A stretch of 64,000 bases of DNA. Origin: Halosaccharopolyspora lacisalsi. Lineage in GTDB: Bacteria > Actinomycetota > Actinomycetes > Mycobacteriales > Pseudonocardiaceae. The notes beneath the pieces are model-generated. The model made no database searches, had not been told where the DNA came from, and saw only the letters and a list, made by a program, of their open reading frames with translations. A program made the translations under genes and the position numbers. The DNA lies in contig NZ_JACGWZ010000003.1 in assembly GCF_014137975.1 (NCBI RefSeq), positions 213,501-277,500 of the forward strand. Reading direction: 5' to 3'. Shown piece after piece: positions 8,901 to 16,693 of the stretch; position 1 is the first letter of the stretch, and every line of letters starts with the position of its first letter.

Positions 8901-9849
8901 GGAGGGCAAGGACCTCGACGCGCTCAAGCAGCGTCTGCACCCGAAAGTGCGAGCCGAGATCTCGGCCGCTGCCGAGAAGTACGAGCGCGAAGGGCTGCGC
9001 GACTGGAGCTTCGGCAAGTTGCCCCGCAAGGTCGAGCAACAGCGCGACGGCCGGGTGGTCCGGGCTTATCCGGCACTGGTGGACGAGGGCGACAGCGTCG
9101 CGGTGCGCGTGTTCGAGACCGAGTCCGCGCAGCGGAGCGCACTGTGGAAGGGCACGCGGCGGCTGGTGCTGCTCAACATCAACTCGCCGACCAAGTTCCT
9201 GCAGCGGGCCATGAGCACCAACGCCAAGCTCGTGTTCAGCCGCACCCCGCACGGTGACGTGACCGGGATGCTGGAGGACTGCGTCGCGGGCGCGGTGGAC
9301 AAGCTGATGGTCGAGTCGGGCTGGCCCGTGTCGACGCCGGAGGGCTTCTCCCGGCTGCTCACCGACGTCCGGGAGGGTCTGAACAGGACCTCGGCCGATG
9401 TCATGAGCCGGGTGGAGCAGGCCCTCGCCGCGTGGCAGCAGGCCGAGGCCGCGTTGACGGACAAGAAGCGCTCGTTGCCGGCCGAGACGTGGCGCGACGT
9501 TCGCGGGCAGCTGTCGAACCTGGTGTACCCGGGTTTCGTCACCGCCACCGGGTGGCAACGGTTGCCCGACGTCACCCGGTACCTGCGGGCGCTGGAGTAC
9601 CGGCTGGAGAAGGCGCCGCGCAATCCCCGGCGCGACAAGGAGTGGATGGACTCGGTCCGCGACGTGCAGCAGCGGTACCGGGAGCTGCTCGACCAGGTGC
9701 CCAAGGGGCAGCCGGTCCCGGAGCCCCTGCGCGGTATCGGGTGGATGATCGAGGAGTTGCGGGTCAGCTACTTCGCCCAGGAAGTCAGGACGGCCCACTC
9801 GATCTCGGAGAAACGCCTGCACAGGGCTATGGACAAGGTGAGCGCGTAA
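5902..9849 (+). CDS. hrpA: ATP-dependent RNA helicase HrpA (DEAH box)
   Basis: At 1315 residues it has the full length of bacterial HrpA. Motif I is GDTGSGKTTQ (about residue 101), motif II is DEAH inside TIIIDEAHERSLN (about 197), motif III is SAT in VITSATIDPERF, and motif VI lies in QRKGRCGRV. The helicase-associated and OB-like regions follow, and the last 600 residues form the long HrpA-specific C-terminal region. The ATG at 5902 (MGQPSVTSALADL) was chosen because the conserved protein starts there; an upstream in-frame extension is low complexity. HrpA-type helicases remodel RNA and rescue stalled ribosomes in E. coli; the same role is inferred here. Confidence 0.93.
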   Translation: MGQPSVTSALADLRDRLPDLMPSDQRRLRKRIEGARKIRDPEALEAVTTEIGADIDTAQTRVDLRRAQLPEISYPPQLPVSQRREDLLAAVRDNQVVIVAGDTGSGKTTQLPKMCLELGRGVHGMIGHTQPRRLAARTVSERIAEELGTELGGAVGYQVRFTERAGEDTLVKQMTDGILLAEIQRDRMLRRYDTIIIDEAHERSLNIDFILGYLKQLLPRRPDLKVVITSATIDPERFSRHFDDAPVVEVSGRTYPVEVRYRPLVDDSDEWEDNERDQAQAICEAVDELAAEGPGDVLVFLSGEREIRDTADALEQRNLRDTEILPLYARLSTAEQNRAFRQHSGRRIVLATNVAETSLTVPGIKYVIDPGTARISRYSYRTRVQRLPIEPISQASANQRKGRCGRVSEGICIRLYSEDDFLARQEFTDPEILRTNLASVILRMTSLNLGDVASFPFVEPPDKRQITDGVNLLHELGALESGSKDSKRRLTAIGGKLAELPIDPRLARMVLEAERNGCVRETMVIAAALSIQDPRERPTDKQQAADEKHARFTDKESDFSAYLNLWNHLREQQKALSSNQFRKQCKAEFLNHLRIREWQDLYGQLRQMVKSLGISVNDEPADSARVHQSLLAGLLSHIGLKEEERKSGSQGGRKKGPNEYQGARNARFAIFPGSALAKKPPRWVMAAELVETSRLWARTVSSVEPEWIEKLAGHLVKRSYSEPHWEAKRGAVMAYETVTLYGVPLVAGRKVQYGKIEPELCRELFIRHALVEGDWETRHEFFHTNRALLAEVEELEQRARRRDIVVDDETLFDFYDRRVGSEVVSAVHFNTWWKKVRRSQPDLLTFPRSLLVNTDSERITEHDYPDHWQQDRHQLALTYQFEPGADADGVTVHVPLNVLNQIGPEGFDWQIPGLREELVTALLKSLPKPVRRDLVPVPDHARAVLQRMTPRAEPLLDSMERELRRMSGVVVPHDAWQLDSVPDHLKITFRIVDSEGHAVAEGKDLDALKQRLHPKVRAEISAAAEKYEREGLRDWSFGKLPRKVEQQRDGRVVRAYPALVDEGDSVAVRVFETESAQRSALWKGTRRLVLLNINSPTKFLQRAMSTNAKLVFSRTPHGDVTGMLEDCVAGAVDKLMVESGWPVSTPEGFSRLLTDVREGLNRTSADVMSRVEQALAAWQQAEAALTDKKRSLPAETWRDVRGQLSNLVYPGFVTATGWQRLPDVTRYLRALEYRLEKAPRNPRRDKEWMDSVRDVQQRYRELLDQVPKGQPVPEPLRGIGWMIEELRVSYFAQEVRTAHSISEKRLHRAMDKVSA

Positions 9850-9854
9850 GCGGC

Positions 9855-10736
9855 TCACTCCGCGGCGGCGATGTCGAGGAAGGAACGCAGCACGGGTGAC
9901 TCCGTGCTGTCCCGCCAGGCCATCGCCGTGCGTGCTCTCCCGCGGGTACCCGTCAGCGGCAGGAACGTGACCCCGGCGCGGGGAAGTTGCCGGATCGAGT
10001 CCGGGAGCACGGAAGCGCCGATTCCGCCGGCGACCAGGCCCACGATCGTCTGCATGAGCCAGACGTCGCGCTGAACGACGCGCGGTGTGAACCCCGCTTG
10101 CTCGCACGCCTGGATGACGATCGTGTACAGCCCGGGGATGCTGCTGTGCCGGGCGGGCAGGATGAACGGCTCGTCGGCCATCTCCGAAAGATCCACCTCG
10201 GTGCGGTGCGCGAGTCGGTGCGTGGTGGGCAGCGCCAACACCAGGGATTCATCGGCCACGCAGTGCACCCGCAGCGAGGGATCGCTGTAGGGCAGGTAGA
10301 ACAGCCCAACGTCGAGTCTGCGGTCGTGCAGCCGGTCGACGATCTCGTTGGGGCGCAGTTCCTGGAGGTGCAGCGACACCTCCGGGTACGCGGTCTTGAA
10401 CCGCCGCAGGATCGGTGGCAGCACGGCGTTGGTCGCCGAGGGGATGAACCCCAGCGCCAGTCTCCCGACGAGTCCGCTGCCCACCTCGCGGGTCATCCGG
10501 GCCGCCTGGTCGACCTCGTGCAGGATCCGGCGCGCTTCCTCCAGCAGGATGCGCCCCGCTTCGGTGAGTTGAGTACCCCGCGCGCTGCGATGCACGAGCG
10601 TGGTCCCCAACTCGGTTTCGAGCTTGCGCAGCTGGGCGCTCAGCGGCGGTTGGGCGATGTGCAGGCGCGCGGCGGCGCGCGTGAGGCTCTGCTCCTCCGC
10701 GATCGTGACGAAGTAACGCAGATGCCTGAGCTCCAT
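9855..10736 (-). CDS. LysR-family regulator of the aromatic-acid type
   Basis: This 293-residue LysR protein has the winged helix at residues 1-60 (MELRHLRYFVTIAEEQSLTR, then AARLHIAQPPLSAQLRKLE), typical of BenM/CatR-like members, and the periplasmic-binding-like effector domain after it. The ATG at 10736 is the conserved start. It is transcribed away from an AAHS-type transporter gene at 10891, the usual LysR arrangement, so it probably controls that transporter in response to an aromatic acid. The 154-bp shared gap carries an inverted repeat suited to LysR binding. Its stop lies five bases from the convergent hrpA stop. Confidence 0.88.
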   Translation of the reverse strand: MELRHLRYFVTIAEEQSLTRAAARLHIAQPPLSAQLRKLETELGTTLVHRSARGTQLTEAGRILLEEARRILHEVDQAARMTREVGSGLVGRLALGFIPSATNAVLPPILRRFKTAYPEVSLHLQELRPNEIVDRLHDRRLDVGLFYLPYSDPSLRVHCVADESLVLALPTTHRLAHRTEVDLSEMADEPFILPARHSSIPGLYTIVIQACEQAGFTPRVVQRDVWLMQTIVGLVAGGIGASVLPDSIRQLPRAGVTFLPLTGTRGRARTAMAWRDSTESPVLRSFLDIAAAE

Positions 10737-10768
10737 CGCCACTCCCGCAGTGTGCCGAGTCATAGCTT

Positions 10769-10787
10769 TGTCATATGAGTACTGACA
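10769..10787. promoter_or_regulatory. Inverted repeat, candidate LysR operator
   Basis: TGTCA-N9-TGACA lies in the divergent gap between the LysR gene and the transporter gene. A related half-site pattern (ACATATGACAC) follows at about 10802. Symmetric arms with a T-N11-A core are the usual LysR binding form, so this is a likely operator for both genes; no -10/-35 was assigned. Confidence 0.5.
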
Positions 10788-10890
10788 CAAGATGGTATTG
10801 GACATATGACACAGGTCAACGTCACTCTTTTGGCTGTTGGTCGGAAGGTTCGTGAACACGAATCGGAATTAGCTGTGCGGGGAGAGTGCT

Positions 10891-12159
10891 GTGCCGGATA
10901 CCGAGAGAACCACCCGAGCGGGCTCCGGCTGGGTGCTGCCGCTGTGTTGGGCGACGGTGCTTCTTGAGGGGTTCGACCTGGTCGTGCTCGGCACGGTGTT
11001 TCCCGTCATGCTCGACAAGGGCGTGTGGGGGATGACCGAGGCCAGTGCTTCGCTGGTCACGACCATCGGACTGATCGGCATGATGGTCGGTGCCCTGGTG
11101 GTCGGTACGATCACCGACCTGATCGGGCGCCGCAAGGTGCTGATGCTGTCCGTGGCGAGCTTCTCGCTGTTCGTCCTGCTGTGCGCGGTGGCGCCGTCGA
11201 TGTTCGTGTTCGGTCTGCTGCGCTTCCTGGCCGGTCTGGGCCTCGGTGGCTGCCTGCCCACCGCCATCACGCTGGTGACCGAGCACGCGCGGGGCGGCAA
11301 GAGCAGCAGTGCGACGACGACGCTCATGACCGGTTACCACGCCGGTGCCGTGCTCACCGCGGTGCTCGGGTTGGTGCTGCTCTCCTCGCTGGGGTGGCGG
11401 TCGATGTTCGTCGCGGGCGCTCTGCCCGCGCTGGTGCTGGTGCCGCTGATCTGGCTGTACCTGCCGGAGTCGACTGCTTTCCGGGAGCGGAAGTCCGCTG
11501 TTTCGAGTACGGGTGCCTCCGCCAGGGAGAGCATCGCGCTGCTGTTCCGTGACGGTATGGCCCGCTCCACCGTCGCGTTCTGGGTGGCCTCGTTCCTGGG
11601 GCTGATCCTCGTCTACGGGCTCAACACGTGGTTGCCCGAGATCATGCGTGCGGCCGGCTACCCGCTCGGTGCGGCGCTGGGGCTGTTGCTGACGCTGAAC
11701 GTGGGTGCCGTGCTCGGCCTGCTCGTGGCGGGTCGGGTCGCCGATCGCGCCGGTGTGAAGCGGTCGACGCTGTTGTGGTTCGTCGCGGCGGCGGTGCTGT
11801 TGGCGCTGCTCAGCATCAAGCTTCCCGCGGTCGGCCTCTACGCGGTCGTGCTGCTGGCCGGGTTCTTCGTCTTCAGCGCGCAGGTGCTGGTCTACGCCTT
11901 CGTGGGTCGCGCCTACCCGACCGCCAGCAGGGCCACCGGTCTCGGCTGGTCCACCGGGGTCGGTCGTATCGGTGCGATCACGGGACCGATGCTCGGTGGT
12001 GCGCTGCTGACGGCGAACATCGCCTACCCGTGGGGCTTCTACGTCTTCGGCGCGATCGCCGCCCTGGGGGCGCTGGTGATGACGATGGCGGCACGGCCCG
12101 CTGGTGAGCCCGCCGTCGTCGCCGAGCCGATCGAGTCGGCCCCGGACCCCACTCACTGA
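10891..12159 (+). CDS. MFS transporter, aromatic acid:H+ symporter type
   Basis: This 422-residue major facilitator has about twelve hydrophobic spans. It carries the AAHS-like first-helix acidic motif (LLEGFDLVVLGTVFP), the loop 2-3 motif DLIGRRKVL and the loop 8-9 counterpart VADRAGVKRS. Family members such as PcaK and BenK import protocatechuate, 4-hydroxybenzoate or benzoate. The divergent LysR gene fits that role, but no aromatic-ring catabolic genes are nearby, so the substrate stays open. The GTG start at 10891 has GGGGAGAG five bases upstream. A 44-bp perfect palindrome follows the gene. Confidence 0.87.
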   Translation: MPDTERTTRAGSGWVLPLCWATVLLEGFDLVVLGTVFPVMLDKGVWGMTEASASLVTTIGLIGMMVGALVVGTITDLIGRRKVLMLSVASFSLFVLLCAVAPSMFVFGLLRFLAGLGLGGCLPTAITLVTEHARGGKSSSATTTLMTGYHAGAVLTAVLGLVLLSSLGWRSMFVAGALPALVLVPLIWLYLPESTAFRERKSAVSSTGASARESIALLFRDGMARSTVAFWVASFLGLILVYGLNTWLPEIMRAAGYPLGAALGLLLTLNVGAVLGLLVAGRVADRAGVKRSTLLWFVAAAVLLALLSIKLPAVGLYAVVLLAGFFVFSAQVLVYAFVGRAYPTASRATGLGWSTGVGRIGAITGPMLGGALLTANIAYPWGFYVFGAIAALGALVMTMAARPAGEPAVVAEPIESAPDPTH

Positions 12160-12179
12160 CGGTCGCCGCTCCGCGTCGG

Positions 12180-12223
12180 AGTGCGGGTCGTGCGGTTTCG
12201 CGCGAAACCGCACGACCCGCACT
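12180..12223. terminator. Perfect 44-bp palindrome, bidirectional terminator
   Basis: Bases 12180-12201 are the exact reverse complement of 12202-12223. The centre is GGTTTCGCGCGAAACC, identical to the palindrome at 1305. It sits between the transporter gene (+) and the convergent acetyltransferase gene (-), whose TGA stop begins at its right edge. Such a fold would serve both strands equally. There is no T tract. Confidence 0.75.
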
Positions 12224-12756
12224 CACCAGACGTCGCCGGGGCGCCAGTCGCAGGCCAGCGGGGCTCGGAGGGAGAGGTCGCCGCTGCGGGCCGTGGGCAG
12301 GACGCGGACGAAGTGGTCCTCGTCGGCGGTGCGGAACATCCCCTGCGCGGTGGCGACGCTCGTCGGGCCCAGCCAGGGGAGCCAGCCGTGACGTCGGTAG
12401 AAGCCGGGAAAGCCGCTGCCGTCGGAGAGCCCTCCCAGCTCGTAGGTTTCGAGGACGTGTTCGGTGGCCGACGTCATGACTCGTGTTCCGCAACCACGCC
12501 GCTGGTGCGACGGGTGCACGGCCACCCCCTCGACGTATCCCGTGCGCAGCGGGCGGCCGTCGTAGTACAGCGTGCGCGGAACCACCGCTGCGTGGGCGAG
12601 CAGCTTCCCCGCCCGCATCAGCATGACGTGGAGACCGCCGAGGGCGTGCGTCCAGTCGTCCTCGCCGAACTCCCCCTCGAACGCCGCGTCCAGCAGCGCG
12701 CGCACCGCGGCGAGTTGCTCCGCGTCGGGCTCGTGGACCTGGTGCAAGTCGTCCAT
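12223..12756 (-). CDS. AAC(2')-I-like aminoglycoside 2'-N-acetyltransferase (GNAT)
   Basis: This 177-residue GNAT protein matches the mycobacterial AAC(2')-I family along its whole length from memory. Visible motifs: FGEDDWTHALGGLH (about 30-43), GYVEGVAVHPSHQRRGCG holding the acetyl-CoA loop (about 73-90), GWLPWLGPTSV (about 125-135) and the family-specific C terminus CDWRPGDVW. These enzymes acetylate the 2'-amine of some aminoglycosides; in mycobacteria they are intrinsic chromosomal genes with an uncertain native role. It is adjacent to degV on the same strand (16 bp), so co-transcription is likely. Whether it gives resistance cannot be told from sequence. Confidence 0.82.
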   Translation of the reverse strand: MDDLHQVHEPDAEQLAAVRALLDAAFEGEFGEDDWTHALGGLHVMLMRAGKLLAHAAVVPRTLYYDGRPLRTGYVEGVAVHPSHQRRGCGTRVMTSATEHVLETYELGGLSDGSGFPGFYRRHGWLPWLGPTSVATAQGMFRTADEDHFVRVLPTARSGDLSLRAPLACDWRPGDVW

Positions 12757-12772
12757 CGGCCCATGATGCTCC

Positions 12773-13615
12773 TCAGGCGGGAGAAATGGTGATGCCGATG
12801 GCGCCGGGGCCGGTGTGGGCGCCGATGATCGCGCTGGTGTGCTCCAGCATGTGCTTGCGGGACCGCGGCAATCGCGCTTGCAGCCGGTTGCCGAGCTCCT
12901 CGGCTCGTTCGCCCTGCTGGAAGTGCTCGACGGCGATGTCCACGGGACCGTCCCCCGCCCTGTCCACGGCGGTCCTGACCGCCTTCTTCAGCGCCCGGTC
13001 CGGGCCGACGCCCTTGGTCAGCGGTTCCAGCTGGCCGTCCCGCAGGGTGAGCACCGGCTTGATCGACAGCGTCTGCCCGAGCATGGCCTGCGCCCGGCCG
13101 ACACGTCCGCCGCGCCGCAGGTACTCCAGGGTGTCCACGTAGAGCAGTTCGCTCGTGGTGCGCAGCCGCTGGTCCAGTACGCCGAGCACGCCCTGCAGCG
13201 TCGCCCCGGCGGCAGCCGCCTCGGCCGCTGCGATCACGGGGTAGCCCAGGCCCAGGCCGCACAGTCGCGAGTCCACGACGTGGACGGGGACGCCGATCTC
13301 GGCGGCGGCGACGCGAGCGGACTCGCACGTCTGCGACATGCCCTCCGACAGGTGTACCGACACGATCGCCTCCACGCCCGTGCTGGCGATGTCGCTGTAG
13401 TTCCAGAAGAAGGCCGGAGGAGGGGGTGGCGCGGTGGACACCGGTACGCCGTCGCGCAGGGCCTGGGCCAGCCGCTCGTGCGGGACCCGTCGTTCGTCGT
13501 CGTACTCCTCGCCGACCCGCAGTTCCAGCTGAATCACGGTGATGCCCAGCCGTTCGGCGACGTCCGGGGGGACGGAGGCGGTGGAGTCGGTCACGAGGGC
13601 CACACGTTGGCTCAT
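12773..13615 (-). CDS. DegV-family fatty-acid-binding protein
   Basis: This 280-residue DegV protein starts MSQRVALVTDSTASVP, the family signature. It carries STAPPPPPAFFWNY (usually STSQPSP in the family), HLSEGMSQTCESA, VVDSRLCGLGLG and the GGRVGRAQAMLG helix. DegV/FakB proteins bind a fatty acid, and in Firmicutes present it to FakA for phosphorylation. No fakA is adjacent here. The unusual run of five prolines replaces the more common TSQPS. It ends 16 bp from the acetyltransferase start and its own start faces the 288-bp gap before etfB. Confidence 0.88.
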   Translation of the reverse strand: MSQRVALVTDSTASVPPDVAERLGITVIQLELRVGEEYDDERRVPHERLAQALRDGVPVSTAPPPPPAFFWNYSDIASTGVEAIVSVHLSEGMSQTCESARVAAAEIGVPVHVVDSRLCGLGLGYPVIAAAEAAAAGATLQGVLGVLDQRLRTTSELLYVDTLEYLRRGGRVGRAQAMLGQTLSIKPVLTLRDGQLEPLTKGVGPDRALKKAVRTAVDRAGDGPVDIAVEHFQQGERAEELGNRLQARLPRSRKHMLEHTSAIIGAHTGPGAIGITISPA

Positions 13616-13903
13616 GCACCAAGACTACTAATCGTAAACAGCATTCATGTTCGACACCCTGCGTGTCCTTCTTCGTCGCCAAGGAGGGACGGATTGCTCC
13701 GTCCGGGTGCAAAAAGCGGTGACGGCGTGAGTACCCTCACGTCCATACCCCGGTTACGCAGGGGCTACCGACAAGTAACATGAGGGGTGGTCGGCGTCAC
13801 TGTGTCTTTGGGACGGCTCCGTGGCAATGTCGGCCCCCCGGCTACTCTGCCGGGGTAGTGAGTCCGATGCCGTCATCAGTCCGCGGGAGGTCGAAGAGGA
13901 CCC

Positions 13904-14686
13904 ATGAACATTGTTGTCCTGGTGAAGCAGGTGCCGGACACGTGGTCCGAGCGCAAGTTGTCGGGTTCGGATCACACGTTGGACCGTGCCTCTGCGGATG
14001 CGGTGCTCGACGAGATCAACGAGCGTGCGGTGGAGGAGGCGTTGCTGGCCAAGGAAGCCCACGGTGGTGAGGTGACGGCCGTGTGCATGGGCCCGGAGCG
14101 TGCGAACGAGGCCATCCGCAAGGCCCTGTCGATGGGGGCCGACAAGGCGGTGCACTTGCAGGACGAGGGCCTGCACGGTTCGGACGCGGTGGCCACCGCG
14201 CGGGCGCTGGCCGCCGCGATCGGCACGGTGGAGTCGGTGGATTTGGTCGTGGCGGGCAACGAGTCCACCGACGGCCGCAGTGGCGCGGTGCCGGCGATGC
14301 TGGCCGAGCTGCTGGGATGGGCGCAGTTGACGCATGCGCGCAAGGTCACCTCCGATGGTTCCGCGGTGACCGTGGAGCGGGAGACCGACGCCGGTGTGGC
14401 CACGGTCGAGGCGAACCTGCCCGCCGTGGTCAGCGTGACGGAGAAGATCAACGAGCCGCGGTACCCGTCGTTCAAGGGCATCATGGCCGCGAAGAAGAAG
14501 CCCGTGAGCGTGCTGTCGTTGGCCGACGCCGGCATCGACGCCGGCGCGGTGGGCTTGGCCAACGCCGGTAGCCAGGTGGTGTCCTCGGCACCGGCGCCTC
14601 CGAAGGAGGCCGGGCAGAAGGTCACCGACGAGGGCAACGGTGGCGTGCAGGTCGTGGAGTTCCTGTCCGGCCAGAAGCTGGTCTGA
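13904..14686 (+). CDS. etfB: Electron transfer flavoprotein beta subunit
   Basis: This is a 260-residue EtfB: MNIVVLVKQVPDT at the N terminus, the AMP-binding region and the family pattern VVAGNESTDGRSGAVPAML (about 112-130), and ending KPVSVLSLADAG before a variable tail. EtfB pairs with EtfA to carry electrons from acyl-CoA dehydrogenases to the respiratory chain. The 37-bp gap to etfA and the identical orientation indicate one transcript. The start has AAGAGGACC upstream. The 288-bp gap before it, divergent from degV, holds the promoter; I found no clear -10/-35 pair. Confidence 0.95.
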   Translation: MNIVVLVKQVPDTWSERKLSGSDHTLDRASADAVLDEINERAVEEALLAKEAHGGEVTAVCMGPERANEAIRKALSMGADKAVHLQDEGLHGSDAVATARALAAAIGTVESVDLVVAGNESTDGRSGAVPAMLAELLGWAQLTHARKVTSDGSAVTVERETDAGVATVEANLPAVVSVTEKINEPRYPSFKGIMAAKKKPVSVLSLADAGIDAGAVGLANAGSQVVSSAPAPPKEAGQKVTDEGNGGVQVVEFLSGQKLV

Positions 14687-14723
14687 GACAGCCGTCGGTT
14701 CGCGAGGAGAAGAGGCTTTTTTC

Positions 14724-15683
14724 ATGTCTGAGGTGCTGGTCCTGGCCGACCATGCCGGCGGCGAGGTCAAGAAGGTCACCCACGAGTTGCTGACGGCCGC
14801 ACGTCGGCTGGGGGATCCCGCGGCGGTCGTGGTGGGCACGTCCGGCGCGGGCGAGAAGGTCGCGGCGTCGGTGAACACCTCCGGGGCCGCCACGGTGTAC
14901 GCGGCCGAGTCCGACGAGGTCGACGACTACCTGGTGACTCCGGCGGTGGACGTGCTGGCCGCGCTGGTCGAGCGCACCAGCCCGGCGGCGGTGCTGATCC
15001 CGGCTTCGGTGGACGGCAAGGAGATCGCCGGTCGCCTGGCGGTGCGGCTCGGCTCCGGGCTGCTTTCGGAGGTCGTCGACCTGGACTCCGCGGGAGTGGC
15101 CTCGCACTCGCTGTTCGGCGGTTCCTACGAGGCCACCGCGACCGTGGCCACGGGCACGCCGGTGATCTCGGTGCTGCCGGGCAGCGTCGAGGTCGCCTCC
15201 GCCGAGGGCGCGGCCGCGGTCGAGGCCGTGGAGGTCCCGGCCCAGGACGCGGCCACCGCCGCCAGGGTCACCGCGCGGCAGCCGGTCGAGGCCGGGGACC
15301 GTCCCGAGCTGACCGAGGCCAACGTGGTGGTCTCCGGTGGCCGGGGCGTGGGCAGCGCGGAGAGCTTCGCGGTCGTCGAGAAGCTGGCCGACTCGCTGGG
15401 CGCGGCGGTGGGCGCCTCGCGCGCGGCGGTGGACTCCGGGTACTACCCGCACCAGTTCCAGGTCGGCCAGACCGGCAAGACCGTGTCGCCGCAGCTGTAC
15501 CTCGCGCTGGGCATCTCCGGGGCGATCCAGCACCGCGCCGGCATGCAGACCTCGAAGACCATCGTGGCCGTCAACAAGGACGCCGAGGCCCCCATCTTCG
15601 AGATCGCCGACTTCGGCGTCGTCGGAGACCTGTTCCAGGTCGCCCCCCAACTCACCGAAGAGATCGGCAAACGCCAGGGCTGA
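14724..15683 (+). CDS. etfA: Electron transfer flavoprotein alpha subunit
   Basis: This is a 319-residue EtfA. The C-terminal FAD domain is clear: [14 protein letters not shown] (about 204-217), [22 protein letters not shown] (about 250-271) and [22 protein letters not shown] (about 283-304). The ATG at 14724 ([14 protein letters not shown]) follows GAGGAGAAGAGG. With EtfB it forms the soluble heterodimer that links beta-oxidation, for example via the enoyl-CoA hydratase and acyl-CoA ligase pathways in this window, to quinone reduction. A strong AT-rich hairpin terminates the pair. Confidence 0.95.
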   Translation: MSEVLVLADHAGGEVKKVTHELLTAARRLGDPAAVVVGTSGAGEKVAASVNTSGAATVYAAESDEVDDYLVTPAVDVLAALVERTSPAAVLIPASVDGKEIAGRLAVRLGSGLLSEVVDLDSAGVASHSLFGGSYEATATVATGTPVISVLPGSVEVASAEGAAAVEAVEVPAQDAATAARVTARQPVEAGDRPELTEANVVVSGGRGVGSAESFAVVEKLADSLGAAVGASRAAVDSGYYPHQFQVGQTGKTVSPQLYLALGISGAIQHRAGMQTSKTIVAVNKDAEAPIFEIADFGVVGDLFQVAPQLTEEIGKRQG

Positions 15684-15708
15684 TGAGGACCCTTGCCGAG
15701 GGGTTTGA

Positions 15709-15749
15709 CGATTTTCCCTAAAGTTGTGCCACAACTTTAGGGAAAATCG
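15709..15749 (+). terminator. Near-perfect 41-nt hairpin terminator of etfBA
   Basis: Two 20-base arms (CGATTTTCCCTAAAGTTGTG and its exact complement) are separated by one base. This is the most AT-rich stretch nearby and follows the etfA stop by 25 bp. The region from here to 15910 shows no gene. Confidence 0.75.
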
Positions 15750-15910
15750 CACCACCATCGCGTGCCTGACGTCCGGAAGTGAGGGCGGGTCGCCGAGGGC
15801 GGCCCGCCCTCGGCGTGTTCGGGCCGGGTACCGGGCATTCACCGGAAGTTCCTGTCGTGTGTCACCGCGCGGTCTACCGGGTGTTTTCCGCGCGGGGCTA
15901 CACCTGCCCC

Positions 15911-16693
15911 ATGACCGATCTACAGTCCGAGTCGGTGTTGCTGGCCAGCACCACGGACCGGCAGTCATCGAGCACAGCCCCCTACTCGCTCCTGGTGGCA
16001 GGAACCGGACACGAGGTGCGTGCGGCGCAACGCCTGCGCTACCAGGTTTTCGCCGAGGAGATGGGGGCGCACGTCACCGGGGACACCGGGACGGAGACCG
16101 ACGCCTTCGACGAGTTCTGCGATCACCTCATCGTCCGCGACGACCGCACCGGAGCGGTCGTCGGCACCTACCGGATGCTCCCTCCTGCGCGTGCCGCCGA
16201 AGCCGGCCGGCTGTACTCGGAAAGCGAGTTCGACCTCACCGCGCTCGACGAGCTGCGTCCGGCGCTGGTCGAAGCCGGTCGTTCGTGCGTGCACCGTGAG
16301 CACCGCAGCGGTGCCGCCGTGGGTCTGGTGTGGGCGGGGATCGCCCGCTACATGCTGCTGTCCGGGCATCGCTGGTTGGCCGGCTGCGCTTCGGTGCCGT
16401 TGTCCGACGGCGGTGCGCTGGCCGCCCGAGTGTGGGACACGGTGTCCGCCCGTCACTACGTTCCCGAGCCGTACCGGGTACGACCGCACCTGCCGTGGAA
16501 GGCCGATCCGACCGCGTCGGTGCGGAAGGGGCCGCTTCCGCCGTTGTTGCGGGGCTACCTGCGGCTGGGGGCGTGGGTCTGCGGGCCCCCCGCTCACGAT
16601 CCCGACTTCGGAGTGGCGGACTTCTTCGTCCTGCTCGACCTGGAGCGGATGGATCAACGCTACCTCAAGTACTTCCTGGGTACCGCGGCATGA
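15911..16693 (+). CDS. Ornithine-lipid N-acyltransferase-like protein (OlsB-like, hemolysin-type GNAT)
   Basis: This 260-residue protein belongs to the OlsB/hemolysin-like acyltransferases: RLRYQVFAEEMGA (about 39-51), a conserved acidic DAFDEFCDHLIVRD (about 63-76), GTYRMLPP, then VEAGRSCVHREHRSG (about 121-135). OlsB joins a 3-hydroxyacyl chain from ACP to ornithine, forming lyso-ornithine lipid. The downstream gene overlaps by four bases (ATGA) and encodes a PlsC/OlsA-type acyltransferase, the second step of ornithine lipid formation. That pairing makes the assignment more likely, though hemolysin-like homologues of unknown function exist. Confidence 0.72.
   Translation: MTDLQSESVLLASTTDRQSSSTAPYSLLVAGTGHEVRAAQRLRYQVFAEEMGAHVTGDTGTETDAFDEFCDHLIVRDDRTGAVVGTYRMLPPARAAEAGRLYSESEFDLTALDELRPALVEAGRSCVHREHRSGAAVGLVWAGIARYMLLSGHRWLAGCASVPLSDGGALAARVWDTVSARHYVPEPYRVRPHLPWKADPTASVRKGPLPPLLRGYLRLGAWVCGPPAHDPDFGVADFFVLLDLERMDQRYLKYFLGTAA

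Noticed and set aside
6133-10107. Very long minus-strand open frame (1324 codons) opposite hrpA
   Set aside because: It is the antisense shadow of a GC-rich gene: composition is rich in Arg, Gly, Leu and Val, no domain is seen, and the plus strand encodes an unmistakable HrpA helicase.
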